Notes: generated by a model not told the origin, from the letters alone. DNA of 64,000 nucleotides from Aureivirga sp. CE67 (GCF_015767245.1 NZ_JADOTV010000007.1:1-64000), one strand, 5' to 3'. Shown: positions 1 through 10,653, counted from the stretch's first letter. Numbers and translations are program-made.

Positions 1-2278
1 ATAAGGAACTAATTTGTTAATCACTGGACCATCAATCGCTCCTTCGTGATACACAACTTCTCCTGTTCCTCCATTTAAAATCTCTGCATCTTTTTCGTAT
101 AATAAGAATCCTTGAACAACTCCGTTCGTGTCATCTCCATCCACATCTTCATCACAAAGTTCCAATTGTTCAGGTTGTGTTAAAATTGGAGCATCATTAA
201 CTTTTAACTCTAGAGGAACTACTTTTCCACAATTTGTATCAGGATATTCTACGCGAACCCAAATAGTTTGCGGATTCGTTTCATTTACAAAATTAATTTC
301 ATTCAAAATATAACCAACACCTTGAGTTGTATTCGTTACATCTCCTGAAATTGCTGCATTTTCTGTAAAATAATATTCGAAAGAAATATCTAACTCTGTT
401 GAAATTTCATTTTCTTTATCAGTCAAATTGAAAATTGTAAATCCATCTTTTATTTCATCATCACAAAGATTAAAAGTTTCAGGAGCAATTATTTCAGGAG
501 TAGGATTTACAACTAAATCTAAAGTTGTTATTTCTGAACAGCCTGTAATAATATTTTTAACCAAAGCATAAATAGTTTGATTATTAATATCAAGATTAGA
601 ATAATTGTTTACATCGGAAATAGCATTTGGATAAACTTCTTCTTGAGCATCAATTAATTCTTCAAAATAAGTAATTTCAATTTGCCCTAAAGAATAAGCA
701 ATTTCAGTATATTTTAAAGTTAAATCAAACTCTGTAAATCCATCATTATTTAAATCACAAACTTCTAATGGACTAGGGTTTGACGAAACTGGAGACGCAT
801 GAATAATTAATTCGAATGTTACAATTTCGTAACAATGTGTCACATAATTTTCTAAACGAACCCAAATAGTTTGCTGACTAGGAATTGTATTCGTAAATGG
901 TTGATCAACATCTATAGAATTAATAGAATTTTCTGCATCAATTTCAGATTCATGCATGGTTACAATTAATTCAGAATAGTTATTTGTAATATCTTCTTTT
1001 ATCGTATTTAAGTGAAAAACTGCATGTCCGATATTGTTAGGATCTTCACAAAGTTCATAATTTGGAATAGGATTAATTTCTGGTTTTTCAAAAACTTCTA
1101 ATTCTATAGGATGTGTAATAAAACAACCTGTAGTTGGATTCGTAATTCGAGCGAAAACAATGTTTGCACTTGAAGAATAAGCTCCGATAATAGCATTATT
1201 TAAATCTCCTAAAACTGCATTAGATTCCGTTTCATAATAAGTAATATTATATTCATTTAATGGATCCATTATGAGAGTTCCTTCTTCTAAATCAAAATCA
1301 GCAGTTCCATCATTATTATCATCACAAACAGTTAGCTTTTCTAAATCTTGAATAACTGGTAAAGGATTTACAATTAGATCTAAAATAACATGAGAATCAC
1401 AACCAGTTATTGGATTGGTAACAACAGCATAAACACTCTGAATTCCAGGGTTTATATTTGTATAAGGAACCAATTTATTAATAATCGGACCATCAACTGA
1501 ATTTTCATGATAAACCACTTCAAAAATTTCTCCGTTTAGAATTTCCAAATCTTTTTGAAATAATAAAAAACTCTGTACAATTCCATTTGCTCCATCACCA
1601 TCAGAATCTTCATCACAAAGTTCGATAGGAGTAGGTTGTGCTAGATTTGGAACTTCATTTATTTCTAAATCTAAAGGAACAATTGTAGAGCAATTTGTAG
1701 TAGAATTGGTAAACTCTGTACGAATCCAAACAGTTTGAGGATTGGTATCATTTATAAAATTTGTTGGATCTGAGATAAAACCGATTCCTTGAGTTGTATC
1801 TGAAATATCTCCAACCAAAGCAGCATTTTCTGTATAATAATATTCAAAAGAAATTCCTGTTTGAGAAACAATTTCATTTTCTCGAATTGTTAAATCAAAA
1901 ACTACAATTCCGTTTATGGTATCATCACTACAAAGTGAAATTATTTCAGGAATAAGTACTTCTGGAGTTGGATTTACGATTAATTCAAAAGTTTCAATTT
2001 CAATACAACCAGTATGAATATTTTTTAATAAAACATAAATAGTTTGATTGTTTAAAATTGTATTTTCAAAAGCAGTAAAATTAGTAATTGCATTCGCGAA
2101 ATTTTCTTGCTCAGCATCTATTAAAGCTTCAAAATACGTAACAGAAATATCTATTTGTCCATTTAATATTTCATTTCCTTTAATTGTCAAATCAAAAATT
2201 TCTTTTCCATCATTATTTGGATCACAAAGCTCTAGAGGATTTGGAGTTGTAGAAACAGGAAGATTATGAATTATTATA
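1..2278 (-). repeat. Longer-period (1461-bp) repeat of the adhesin
   Basis: The sequence starting at 1 recurs, diverged, from 1462 (the same 'ataaggaac..aattt.ttaat' start and downstream landmarks), giving a period of 1461 bp or 487 codons. It is made of several ~100-aa modules. This second, older order of repetition lies C-terminal to the 609-bp units and probably continues beyond the left edge. Confidence 0.75.
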
Positions 2279-5200
2279 TCTAAAGTTGTTAAATCATAAC
2301 AATGTGTAATATTATTTTCCAAACGAACCCAAACTGTATAATTTGTTGGACTAATATTATTGGTATATGGAGAAGCAATAGCATTGGAATTACTATGCGC
2401 TTCCACTTCTGTATGGTGGTAAGAAACTAAAAAATCTGGATTAGCTTGATTAAATAAATAATCAACAGTTGTTAAATCAATAGATTCAATTCCATCATTT
2501 GAAGGATCATCACAAACTTCTAAAATTTGCTGCGTTGCTGGTAAAGCTGGTTGTGGTAAAACTTCAATCACAAAAGGAGTCACGATTCCACAATTAGTAA
2601 TATCATTTTTAAGAACAGCATAAATTGTTTGTGTTGGACTTATTGTATTTTCAAAAGTTGTTGTGTTTGAAATATAAGCTGTAGAACTTGTATTTCCATT
2701 GATATCATCTACTGCTAAGTTAGCTTCATTTAAATCCGTAAAATAGGTAACCGAAATTCCAGTTTGTCCATTTAAAATCTCAGTTTCTTTTTGTGTTAAA
2801 TCAAAAATTGCCTTTCCGTCATTGTTTTCATCACAAATTTCGAAAGGTGTTGGAATTGTAGAAATCGGAAGTTCATGAACAAAAACATCTAAAGTTGTCA
2901 AATCATAACAATGCGTAATATTATTTTCTAAACGAACCCAAACCGTATAATTTGTTGGACTTGTCGAATTTGTGTAAGGAGAAGCAATAGCATTGGAACT
3001 ACTATGCGCTTCCACTTCTGTATGGTGGTAAGAAACTAAAAAATTTGGATTGGCTTGATTAAATAAATAATCAACTAATGTTAAATCAATAGATTCAATT
3101 CCATCATTTGAAGGATCATCACAAACTTCTAAAATTTGCTGCGTTGCTGGTAAAGCTGGTTGTGGTAAAACTTCAATCACAAAAGGAGTCACGATTCCAC
3201 AATTTGTAATATTATTTTTAAGAACAGCATAAATTGTTTGTGCTGGACTTGTTGTATTTTCAAAAGTTGTAGTGTTCGAAATGTATGCTGTAGAACTCGT
3301 ATTTCCATTGATATCATCTACTGCTAAGTTAGCTTCGTTTAAATCTGTAAAATACGTAACCGAAATACCAGTTTGTCCATTTAAAATCTCATTTTCTTTT
3401 TGTGTTAAATCAAAAACTGCTTTTCCGTCATTGTTTTCATCACAAATTTCGAAAGGCGTAGGAATTGTAGAAATCGGAAGTTCGTGAACAAAAACATCTA
3501 AAGTTGTCAAATCATAACAATGTGTAATATTATTTTCTAAACGAACCCAAACCGTATAATTTGTTGGACTTGTAGAATTTGTATAAGGAGAAGTAATAGC
3601 GTTAGTACTACTATGCGCTTCCGCTTCTGTATGGTGGTAAGAAACTAAAAAATCTGGGTTTGCTTGATTAAATAAATAATCAACTGTTGTTAAATCAATC
3701 GATTCAATTCCGTCATTTGAAGGATCATCACAAACTTCTAAAATTTGTTGCGTTGCTGGCAAAGCAGGCTGTGGTAAAACTTCAATCACAAAAGGTGTCA
3801 CGATTCCACAATTTGTAATATTATTTTTAAGAACAGCATAAATTGTTTGTGCTGGACTCGTTGTATTTTCAAAAGTTGTTGTGTTCGAAATATATGCTGT
3901 AGAGCTTGTATTTCCATTAATATCGTCTACTGCAATATTAGCTTCATTTAAATCTGTAAAATAGGTAACTGAAATGCCAGTTTGTCCATTTAAAATCTCA
4001 GTTTCTTTTTGTGTTAAATCAAAAATAGCTTTTCCGTCATTGTTTTCATCACAAATTTCAAAAGGAACAGGAATTGTAGAAATTGGAAGTTCGTGAACAA
4101 AAACATCTAAAGTTGTCAAATCATAACAATGCGTAATATTATTTTCCAAACGAACCCAAACTGTATAATTTGTTGGGCTAATATTATTTGTATATGGAGA
4201 AGCAATAGTGTTAGAACTATTATGCGCTTCCACTTCTGTATGATGGTAAGAAACTAAAAAATCTGGGTTAGCTTGATTAAATAAATAATCAACAGTTGTT
4301 AAATCAATAGATTCAATTCCATCATTTGAAGGATCATCACAAACTTCTAAAATTTGCTGCGTTGCTGGTAGAGCAGGTTGTGGTAAAACTTCAATCACAA
4401 AAGGAGTCACGATTCCACAATTAGTAATATCATTTTTAAGAACAGCATAAATTGTTTGTGCTGGACTCGTTGTATTTTCAAAAGTTGTTGTGTTTGAAAT
4501 ATAAGCTGTAGAGCTTGTATTTCCATTAATATCATTTACTGCTAAATTAGCTTCATTTAAATCCGTAAAATAGGTAACTGAAATGCCAGTTTGTCCATTT
4601 AAAATCTCCGTTTCTTTTTGTGTTAAATCAAAAATTGCTTTTCCGTCATTGTTTTCATCACAAATTTCGAAAGGAACAGGAATTGTAGAAATCGGAAGTT
4701 CGTGAACAAAAACATCTAAAGTTGTTAAATCATAACAATGTGTAATATTATTTTCCAAACGAACCCAAACTGTATAATTTGTTGGGTTAATATTATTGGT
4801 ATAAGGAGAAGCAATAGCATTGGAATTACTATGCGCTTCCGCTTCTGTATGGTGGTAAGAAACTAAAAAATCTGGATTAGCTTGATTAAATAAATAATCG
4901 ACTAATGTTAAATCAATAGATTCAATTCCATCATTTGAAGAATCATCACAAACTTCTAAAATTTGCTGCGTTGCTGGTAAAGCTGGTTGTGGTAAAACTT
5001 CAATCACAAAAGGAGTCACGATTCCACAATTTGTAATATTATTTTTAAGAACAGCATAAATTGTTTGTGCTGGACTTGTTGTATTTTCAAAAGTTGTAGT
5101 GTTCGAAATGTATGCTGTAGAACTCGTATTTCCATTGATATCGTCTACTGCTAAATTAGCTTCGTTTAAATCTGTAAAATAGGTAACTGAAATTCCGGTT

Positions 5201-7176
5201 TGTCCATTTAAAATCTCCGTTTCTTTTTGTGTTAAATCAAAAATTGCTTTTCCGTCATTGTTTTCATCACAAATTTCAAAAGGAACAGGAATTGTAGAAA
5301 TCGGTAAATCATAAACAGTTAAATGAATTTCTGCTGTTGCCCAACAACCAGTGATTGTATTATTTACATACGCAAAAATAGTTTTTGTATCTGAAATATA
5401 ATTCGATGGATTTGAAATTGCAGGACTCGTTGGTAGATTAGCTCCAGAAGCGAAATCTAAAACTTCATAATAGGAAACAGAGGCATTTGTGTTTGTTCCT
5501 ATAATTTCATTATCTAAAACAGTCAAATCAAAAGGACGAAAACCATCAGGGACTGAATCGTCACATAATTCTATAGAATAAGATTGATCGATGATTGGAA
5601 TGTCATTTACTTCTAGATGAAAAAATCCCATATTTTCACATCCAGTTGCGTTATCAGTTAAGAGATAATAAATAGTAGAATTTCCAGAAGTATATGAAGT
5701 AGTATTTAAGATTTCAGAAGTATAAGTAGCGTCGGAATAATATTTTACATTAAAATTTCCTCCATTGTCTAGTGTAGAATTTTGTTGTGTTAAATCCCAA
5801 GTGATGAGACCGTCAACATCAAAATCACAATCAGAAACTGTATAAGTTGGAGGTGCATTTGGCAATGGATTTAAAAATAATTGAAAACTTACGGAATTTT
5901 CGCAATTTGTATTATTGTCTGTTACTGTAGCCGTGATTACTTCCCCATTTGTACCAAAATATGTATCTAGATTTGTTATAATTCCTCCCAAATTATCATA
6001 GTAAATAATCGTTACATCTGAACTATTGTTGATAATTGCACTTTGAGGTGTTAAATCAAAGATCAAATTATTTTCACAATTATATAAATCATTTGGCTGA
6101 TTTGCCACAACTTCTGGATGCTCGTTAAGTTCAAAACTAGTTATATCATAACAATCCGTTAAGTTTACATTTTCCACACGAACCCAGATTGTTTTTGGGT
6201 TTGAAGTTGTGAAATTTCCAGTAATAGGATTTGAGTTATTATTGGCTTCAGAAAGAGAATGATGGTAAGAAACCGAAAAGAGTGAAGCATTTAATCCAGA
6301 CAAAATAGTGGAATCATACATAGTATGAAAATTAAAAACTTCTTGATCCAAATCGCAGGAAATGAAATCTAGATTTGTAGCTGTAATTATTGGTACTTCA
6401 TGAAAAGTAATAACACCATCTTCAAAAGCTTGATCATTTGTGATTGTATCCGTGATGGTCAAACCATATGTTCCTGAAGTTGTAATTGTATAAACAGGAT
6501 TTGTTGCTCCAGGAATATCTTCAAAAATTCCTGTATTTTCATTTAACAAAGACCATTGATAACTCAGCGGGTTTCCAGTTGGATTATTTTCAGCTGTTCC
6601 GTCAATTTCTAAATCTGTTCCTTTACAAGCATCTTGATCTGTAAGAGATGCTAGAATTTCACAGTTTGTAGAACCAGTACCTCCTGTTTGTTCTACTTGA
6701 ATAAAACCAGGTGAACCATTATAATTTGTGATAAGAATTAGATAAAATTCACCTACAACTCCATTTGGAATATCACATTGTTCTACAGGATTGGCAGAAT
6801 AACTACAATCTATTTCGTTCGACGAATTTAAATCACTAGTAACCATATTTAAATCACTAAATGGTCCCCAGCAAATAAAGTCGACATCTAAACCAGAACC
6901 TGAGAAATCCGAAGAAGAATTTTGAGAAATTGTTAATTCGATTGAGCCACTTACACCAACTTGAAGATAATACCAAGCAGGATTTGGTTGCGAACCCAAA
7001 CAAGAATAATTTGGTCCAGATTGTGCAGTAGATCCATTGGATGTATTTGGAAAAAATAGCCCTGTTTCTGCACAAAAAGGATCGGCGTTTTCGAAAGTTG
7101 AATTGTTATTTTGAGAATAGGAGTGGAGCTGACATAATAATAACAATGAAAATGAGACGAGTAATTTTAATTTCAT
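1..7176 (-). CDS. Giant secreted repeat adhesin-like protein (probable T9SS substrate), C-terminus outside window
   Basis: An uninterrupted minus-strand frame of 2392 codons begins at ATG 7176 and runs off the left edge. Residues 1-22 form a signal peptide (basic start, long Leu/Ser core, ending near SYSQ). About 230 residues of a CUB/PPC-like N-terminal region follow, then an Ig/PKD-like stretch. The rest is a long series of ~100-aa modules, each with an 'ICDxNxDGxxxFDLT'-type motif and ending in a 'TIxAxVxN...C' strand. This architecture is familiar from flavobacterial proteins that end in a type B (gliding-motility-associated) C-terminal sorting domain and are exported by the type IX system. 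The sorting domain itself would lie outside the window, so that part is inference. Residues ~618-1632 are five almost identical 203-aa units. A role in adhesion or gliding is likely but not shown. The small plus-strand open frames inside it are shadows. Confidence 0.85.
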   Translation of the reverse strand, partial: MKLKLLVSFSLLLLCQLHSYSQNNNSTFENADPFCAETGLFFPNTSNGSTAQSGPNYSCLGSQPNPAWYYLQVGVSGSIELTISQNSSSDFSGSGLDVDFICWGPFSDLNMVTSDLNSSNEIDCSYSANPVEQCDIPNGVVGEFYLILITNYNGSPGFIQVEQTGGTGSTNCEILASLTDQDACKGTDLEIDGTAENNPTGNPLSYQWSLLNENTGIFEDIPGATNPVYTITTSGTYGLTITDTITNDQAFEDGVITFHEVPIITATNLDFISCDLDQEVFNFHTMYDSTILSGLNASLFSVSYHHSLSEANNNSNPITGNFTTSNPKTIWVRVENVNLTDCYDITSFELNEHPEVVANQPNDLYNCENNLIFDLTPQSAIINNSSDVTIIYYDNLGGIITNLDTYFGTNGEVITATVTDNNTNCENSVSFQLFLNPLPNAPPTYTVSDCDFDVDGLITWDLTQQNSTLDNGGNFNVKYYSDATYTSEILNTTSYTSGNSTIYYLLTDNATGCENMGFFHLEVNDIPIIDQSYSIELCDDSVPDGFRPFDLTVLDNEIIGTNTNASVSYYEVLDFASGANLPTSPAISNPSNYISDTKTIFAYVNNTITGCWATAEIHLTVYDLPISTIPVPFEICDENNDGKAIFDLTQKETEILNGQTGISVTYFTDLNEANLAVDDINGNTSSTAYISNTTTFENTTSPAQTIYAVLKNNITNCGIVTPFVIEVLPQPALPATQQILEVCDDSSNDGIESIDLTLVDYLFNQANPDFLVSYHHTEAEAHSNSNAIASPYTNNINPTNYTVWVRLENNITHCYDLTTLDVFVHELPISTIPVPFEICDENNDGKAIFDLTQKETEILNGQTGISVTYFTDLNEANLAVNDINGNTSSTAYISNTTTFENTTSPAQTIYAVLKNDITNCGIVTPFVIEVLPQPALPATQQILEVCDDPSNDGIESIDLTTVDYLFNQANPDFLVSYHHTEVEAHNSSNTIASPYTNNISPTNYTVWVRLENNITHCYDLTTLDVFVHELPISTIPVPFEICDENNDGKAIFDLTQKETEILNGQTGISVTYFTDLNEANIAVDDINGNTSSTAYISNTTTFENTTSPAQTIYAVLKNNITNCGIVTPFVIEVLPQPALPATQQILEVCDDPSNDGIESIDLTTVDYLFNQANPDFLVSYHHTEAEAHSSTNAITSPYTNSTSPTNYTVWVRLENNITHCYDLTTLDVFVHELPISTIPTPFEICDENNDGKAVFDLTQKENEILNGQTGISVTYFTDLNEANLAVDDINGNTSSTAYISNTTTFENTTSPAQTIYAVLKNNITNCGIVTPFVIEVLPQPALPATQQILEVCDDPSNDGIESIDLTLVDYLFNQANPNFLVSYHHTEVEAHSSSNAIASPYTNSTSPTNYTVWVRLENNITHCYDLTTLDVFVHELPISTIPTPFEICDENNDGKAIFDLTQKETEILNGQTGISVTYFTDLNEANLAVDDINGNTSSTAYISNTTTFENTISPTQTIYAVLKNDITNCGIVTPFVIEVLPQPALPATQQILEVCDDPSNDGIESIDLTTVDYLFNQANPDFLVSYHHTEVEAHSNSNAIASPYTNNISPTNYTVWVRLENNITHCYDLTTLDIIIHNLPVSTTPNPLELCDPNNDGKEIFDLTIKGNEILNGQIDISVTYFEALIDAEQENFANAITNFTAFENTILNNQTIYVLLKNIHTGCIEIETFELIVNPTPEVLIPEIISLCSDDTINGIVVFDLTIRENEIVSQTGISFEYYYTENAALVGDISDTTQGIGFISDPTNFINDTNPQTVWIRTEFTNSTTNCSTIVPLDLEINEVPNLAQPTPIELCDEDSDGDGANGIVQSFLLFQKDLEILNGEIFEVVYHENSVDGPIINKLVPYTNINPGIQSVYAVVTNPITGCDSHVILDLIVNPLPVIQDLEKLTVCDDNNDGTADFDLEEGTLIMDPLNEYNITYYETESNAVLGDLNNAIIGAYSSSANIVFARITNPTTGCFITHPIELEVFEKPEINPIPNYELCEDPNNIGHAVFHLNTIKEDITNNYSELIVTMHESEIDAENSINSIDVDQPFTNTIPSQQTIWVRLENYVTHCYEIVTFELIIHASPVSSNPSPLEVCDLNNDGFTEFDLTLKYTEIAYSLGQIEITYFEELIDAQEEVYPNAISDVNNYSNLDINNQTIYALVKNIITGCSEITTLDLVVNPTPEIIAPETFNLCDDEIKDGFTIFNLTDKENEISTELDISFEYYFTENAAISGDVTNTTQGVGYILNEINFVNETNPQTIWVRVEYPDTNCGKVVPLELKVNDAPILTQPEQLELCDEDVDGDDTNGVVQGFLLYEKDAEILNGGTGEVVYHEGAIDGPVINKLVPY
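2279..5323 (-). repeat. Five tandem 609-bp repeats inside the giant adhesin
   Basis: The landmark TCTAAAGTTGT occurs at 2279, 2888, 3497, 4106 and 4715, and TATGCGCTTC at 2394, 3003, 3612, 4221 and 4830. The spacing is exactly 609 bp (203 codons) every time. Units differ only by scattered, mostly synonymous changes. Each unit encodes two ~100-aa modules. Such an exact period, kept in frame, indicates recent amplification by unequal crossing over, so copy number may vary between strains. Confidence 0.95.
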
Positions 7177-7976
7177 ATTTAGTTAGTATTTGTTGAGAAT
7201 ATCCTCCCATATAATGTACAAATACGTATCGCATCGTCTTAAATGCAACAAATATGAATAATATGTTATATGTGGGGGATGTGATAGTTTAATTATAATA
7301 TTTCCGTGAAAACTTTAAATTTTATGCAAAATTTTAAGTAAATATTGTAATTATACTGCAAGGTAAATAATATTAATCGAAAAAAAAAAGTGTAAAATTA
7401 GAAGTTGGATTTTAGAATGATAAAAATAATAACAAATTATAAGTATTTGAAATATAGTTCATAAGCTTGAGTGATATGTGATATTTTATCTCATAAACTC
7501 ATATTTTAACTAACATTACACAAGATTCTGAAAATGTTAAAAAATGATGATTTTTTAAGTTTGAAAAGAAGTGAAAATTTTAGAAAAAAAACAGGATATT
7601 TTTCTTTATTTAAATTGAATCTAAATAATAAATAACGAAAAATCTAAAAAAATATTATGTGATTAGTAAAAAAAATATTTTGCATTCATTTGTTTCGGAA
7701 AAGGAAAAAAATCTGAAAAAATATCAAAATAAATATTAGACATTATCACGTTTAGAATCTTATGAGGGAATTTTGTTTCATCAAAAACACACCCCTAGCC
7801 CCTCTCAAGAGGGGAACTTGACAATCTGTATGTTTTTATACAAAATCAAACGTGATAATATTTATTTAAGAAAGTTTTTAAAATACTTAACTATTTTTTT
7901 AAATTTAATTTTTTAAAAATTGACAATATCCTACAGTTTTAACGAATTAATAAAGAAAGTTTTAATAGAAAAAACT
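7177..7976. other. 800-bp noncoding stretch
   Basis: Very AT-rich sequence between the start of the adhesin (minus) and the first island gene (plus). It should hold both promoters, but no convincing TTG/TAnnTTTG pair was found. Apart from the inverted-repeat element at 7738-7866 nothing is recognisable. Confidence 0.6.
7738..7866 (+). repeat. Short inverted-repeat element, copy 1 (MITE/REP-like)
   Basis: A ~129-bp element with terminal inverted repeats (ATTATCACGTTT at left, AAACGTGATAAT at right) and a central CCCCTCTCAAGAGGGG hairpin preceded by CACACCCCTAG. A second copy lies at 10492-10618 in the same orientation. It has no coding capacity. Confidence 0.75.
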
Positions 7977-9305
7977 ATGGAAATTATAGAATGTTTTGAA
8001 GAATTTAAAGAATCACTTCAAAAATATTGTAGAAGTAATGCTCGTATTCGAATAAAAGATAAATATTCCCAATTATCAGAAAGAAAATTAAAAACAAATT
8101 CAAATGAATTGAAGAACTTAGAAGAATACTTGGGGTATAAATTACCTCAAGATTTCTTATCATACCAAAAAATAAGCACCAGTATTTATTTTCAATGGAG
8201 AGGTAACTTCGATCAAAACGATATATGGTATTGTATTTCAGGGAATCAAGAAGTTGAATCCATGTATGGAATCCTTCAAAATCACAGGGCCATAATAAAG
8301 AAGTATACTGGAACTAAACTACTTCAGTATTTAAAAAATGGTTATATCATTTTTTCTACATTAGGGACAGGCTTCAGAGTCCTTGCCAAAATTTACAATG
8401 ATACGCATGAACTCTATCTTTACATTCCCGATGAAGAAAGTCTTCACAAACTTACCGTCAATGCGGAGGAATTTGCTGAACTAAGTATCCGAACAAGAGG
8501 CTTGGAACTATGGCCACTTTATATTACAGAAGAATTTCCAGAATGTATGAAAAAATATCCATATACAGGATTTTTTGAGCAAATGGAAATGTTGTTTCCT
8601 GAAGAAGATTTGAGTCGTTTTCGTCATCGTGAACTTTTTGCTGATCAACCAGAACTCAATGTCCGTTTTCATAAATGGAATTACAAAGGTAGGCTCGAAA
8701 AGGCATTTCTTAATCTTCCTGAAAACTGCAAAGTCATTCAATGCCTGCCCGGACAGGATATTCCGGTCAATAATGCTGAGTATGGAAATGTCCTTAGCTG
8801 GCAACTGGGTTTGGGCAAGGTCTTTCCAGAGGATTTTACTGCGTATAGATTGTGTTCACTTTTTACTTATATGGAATGGCAAGAAGACAATGATGTTCGT
8901 GCCAATTTTAAAATTCATCGCATCGAAGATATCTTTAGTCAAAATGCCGCTGAACACTACGGACTGGAGAAAGGATTGTATCCCCATCTTGAAGATAAAT
9001 ATATACTTTATTGTGATCCTTATCATGATATCGTTTTGCACTTTGAAGACGATGGACTGATGCCTTTGTTCATCATTCCGACTGACAGCAACCCAAACTG
9101 GGAATGCTATCATTATACAGATAGTTTTGACCAATTTATGGATGATCTGCTCAATGCCAGAGGGATGTTTCACTGGCCTAAATACTTGATAACAAAACAC
9201 AGTCTTGATGATCCTGACTATGTCGAATTCAAAGAAAAACTACTTCGTTTGTTTCCAAATGCAGATATTTCAAGATATGAGAGAAAAACATTAATTGTAG
9301 AATAA
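7977..9305 (+). CDS. SUKH (SMI1/KNR4-like) double-domain protein, probable immunity protein
   Basis: 442 aa from ATG 7977. The frame is open from a TTG at 7920, but ATG matches the paralogue at 20098 better. Near residues 43-60 'LEEYLGYKLPQDF' is a typical SUKH helix-loop (acidic helix, LG..LP..f). A second, weaker SUKH-like element ('LGLGKVFPEDFTAY') lies near residue 275. Each half ends in a similar tail ('LFPEEDLSRF', 'LFPNADISRY'), so the protein looks like two fused SUKH units. SUKH proteins are known as immunity proteins against contact-dependent and polymorphic toxins; that role is inferred from family and neighbours. It is paralogous to 20098-21534, and the two bracket the array. Confidence 0.7.
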   Translation: MEIIECFEEFKESLQKYCRSNARIRIKDKYSQLSERKLKTNSNELKNLEEYLGYKLPQDFLSYQKISTSIYFQWRGNFDQNDIWYCISGNQEVESMYGILQNHRAIIKKYTGTKLLQYLKNGYIIFSTLGTGFRVLAKIYNDTHELYLYIPDEESLHKLTVNAEEFAELSIRTRGLELWPLYITEEFPECMKKYPYTGFFEQMEMLFPEEDLSRFRHRELFADQPELNVRFHKWNYKGRLEKAFLNLPENCKVIQCLPGQDIPVNNAEYGNVLSWQLGLGKVFPEDFTAYRLCSLFTYMEWQEDNDVRANFKIHRIEDIFSQNAAEHYGLEKGLYPHLEDKYILYCDPYHDIVLHFEDDGLMPLFIIPTDSNPNWECYHYTDSFDQFMDDLLNARGMFHWPKYLITKHSLDDPDYVEFKEKLLRLFPNADISRYERKTLIVE

Positions 9306-9338
9306 TTATAACTATTTTTTAAACAAAAACATAAAACT

Positions 9339-10460
9339 ATGAAGAAGAATGCATCAGGAAATATCTCTTTATATTTAAGATTTAAGCTCAAAGAAAAAAA
9401 AGAATGGATCACAGAAGATGGTTTGTTCCCCAAGATTGTGAATATAATGCTGGAGCAGGATATTGTTCCTTTGCATTATTATTCCCTTGAAGATGATCGC
9501 TTAGTTCCGATTAATCAAAAAGAAATCATTGAAAACTATATAATTACTGAAGAAGGACAAACACGTTCTTTAGAACTATACAGAGAACAATCCGATCAGC
9601 CTTTTGATGATGGAATGGAATTTTCCAAATCTTCACTATATGGAGGTGAATTTGTTCTTTGTTTATTTCTAAATTCATTTGATACAGAAACAAATATTTC
9701 TAAACTTCAAAAGTTCATTTGGAATACTATAGACGTAATGAAAAATGATTGTTATTTGGAAGGGGGAGAAATACAAGTTATGTCCCCACACATAGATTAT
9801 TTAGAGCCTCGACCTATGCGTAATTTCGGTGTATTTGTTAAAAAAGCCATCATCAATATCTTCGACCATGCTTATTTTGAAGCATTTCCGGATAAACTGG
9901 CAGGAATCAAAAAATATCAAGTGGATGAATTAATTCAAGCTTTAGAGACTAAAGATCATCCATATCAAGTTGAGAAAAGAGAGGATCGCTTTACGATGGT
10001 TACTTGGTCAGATACTTTACAAATTGATCAATTAAGTGACATCCTTTCTAAGCGTGAGGACTTTTTCTACGAAAATGTTTCTTTGCCTTTAGATCTTTAC
10101 TTCAATGAGGAAGGAGACAAAAAGATAATGAATATTCATGATATGGACTTATTGCCTGAAGAGTATTTTTTCACTTATACTCACCGAAATTACAAGGCTG
10201 CTTTTAAAGCTTATGCTGGTCCTTCTGATACAGAAGTCGATGAAGACTCTGCTGAGCAGTTGAAAAAATTTGATAAATCAATGGAACTGGAAGACGGTAG
10301 AAAAATAAATCAAATTTTACTTATTGTTACTTCTAGAAAATTGGCACTGAGTCTTGAAGAGCATGCAAAATCATTAGGTGTATCTAAACTACTCTATGTT
10401 GATAATGACAAAAATCTCTGGGATATTTACCCAAAAGGAAATTGGAAAATAAAGAGTTGA
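9339..10460 (+). CDS. Unknown island protein
   Basis: 373 aa with no signal peptide or membrane segment. It starts 33 bp after the SUKH gene on the same strand, so probably shares its transcript. It is acidic overall, with no motif I recognise. The middle has a repeated region around 'PRPMRNFGVFVKKAI', and the C-terminus is 'NLWDIYPKGNWKIKS'. That C-terminal tail is also found as an isolated 62-bp fragment at 13278-13339, which shows that this gene type has been duplicated and broken within the island. An immunity or effector-accessory role is possible from context only. Confidence 0.75.
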   Translation: MKKNASGNISLYLRFKLKEKKEWITEDGLFPKIVNIMLEQDIVPLHYYSLEDDRLVPINQKEIIENYIITEEGQTRSLELYREQSDQPFDDGMEFSKSSLYGGEFVLCLFLNSFDTETNISKLQKFIWNTIDVMKNDCYLEGGEIQVMSPHIDYLEPRPMRNFGVFVKKAIINIFDHAYFEAFPDKLAGIKKYQVDELIQALETKDHPYQVEKREDRFTMVTWSDTLQIDQLSDILSKREDFFYENVSLPLDLYFNEEGDKKIMNIHDMDLLPEEYFFTYTHRNYKAAFKAYAGPSDTEVDEDSAEQLKKFDKSMELEDGRKINQILLIVTSRKLALSLEEHAKSLGVSKLLYVDNDKNLWDIYPKGNWKIKS

Positions 10461-10491
10461 ATTTTTCTTTTTATAAATCAAATGTGATAAT

Positions 10492-10618
10492 AGACATTAT
10501 CACGATTGAAACCTTATGGTAGATTTTAATTATTTTAAAAACACACCCCTAGCCCCTCTCAAGAGGGGAATTTGATAATCTGCTAAACTTAATACAAAAT
10601 GAATCGTGATAATATCTA
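10492..10618 (+). repeat. Short inverted-repeat element, copy 2 (MITE/REP-like)
   Basis: Second copy of the element at 7738-7866: terminal repeats ATTATCACGATT and AATCGTGATAAT around the same CCCCTCTCAAGAGGGG hairpin. Relative to copy 1 the termini differ at matching positions on both sides, so pairing is preserved. It separates the unknown gene at 9339 from the TPR gene at 10654. Confidence 0.75.
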
Positions 10619-10653
10619 ATGTTTAATCTTTAAAAAAAAACTAATAAAATCTG

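Noticed and set aside
2279-5323. CRISPR-like array
   Set aside because: The period is 609 bp, the units are in frame and coding, and there are no short repeats with unique spacers.
2048-7075. Plus- and minus-strand open frames inside the giant adhesin (for example 2048-2269, 3272-3487, 6857-7075)
   Set aside because: They recur with the 609-bp repeat in the antisense frame or overlap the long adhesin frame, and lack start context or protein-like composition; they are shadows.
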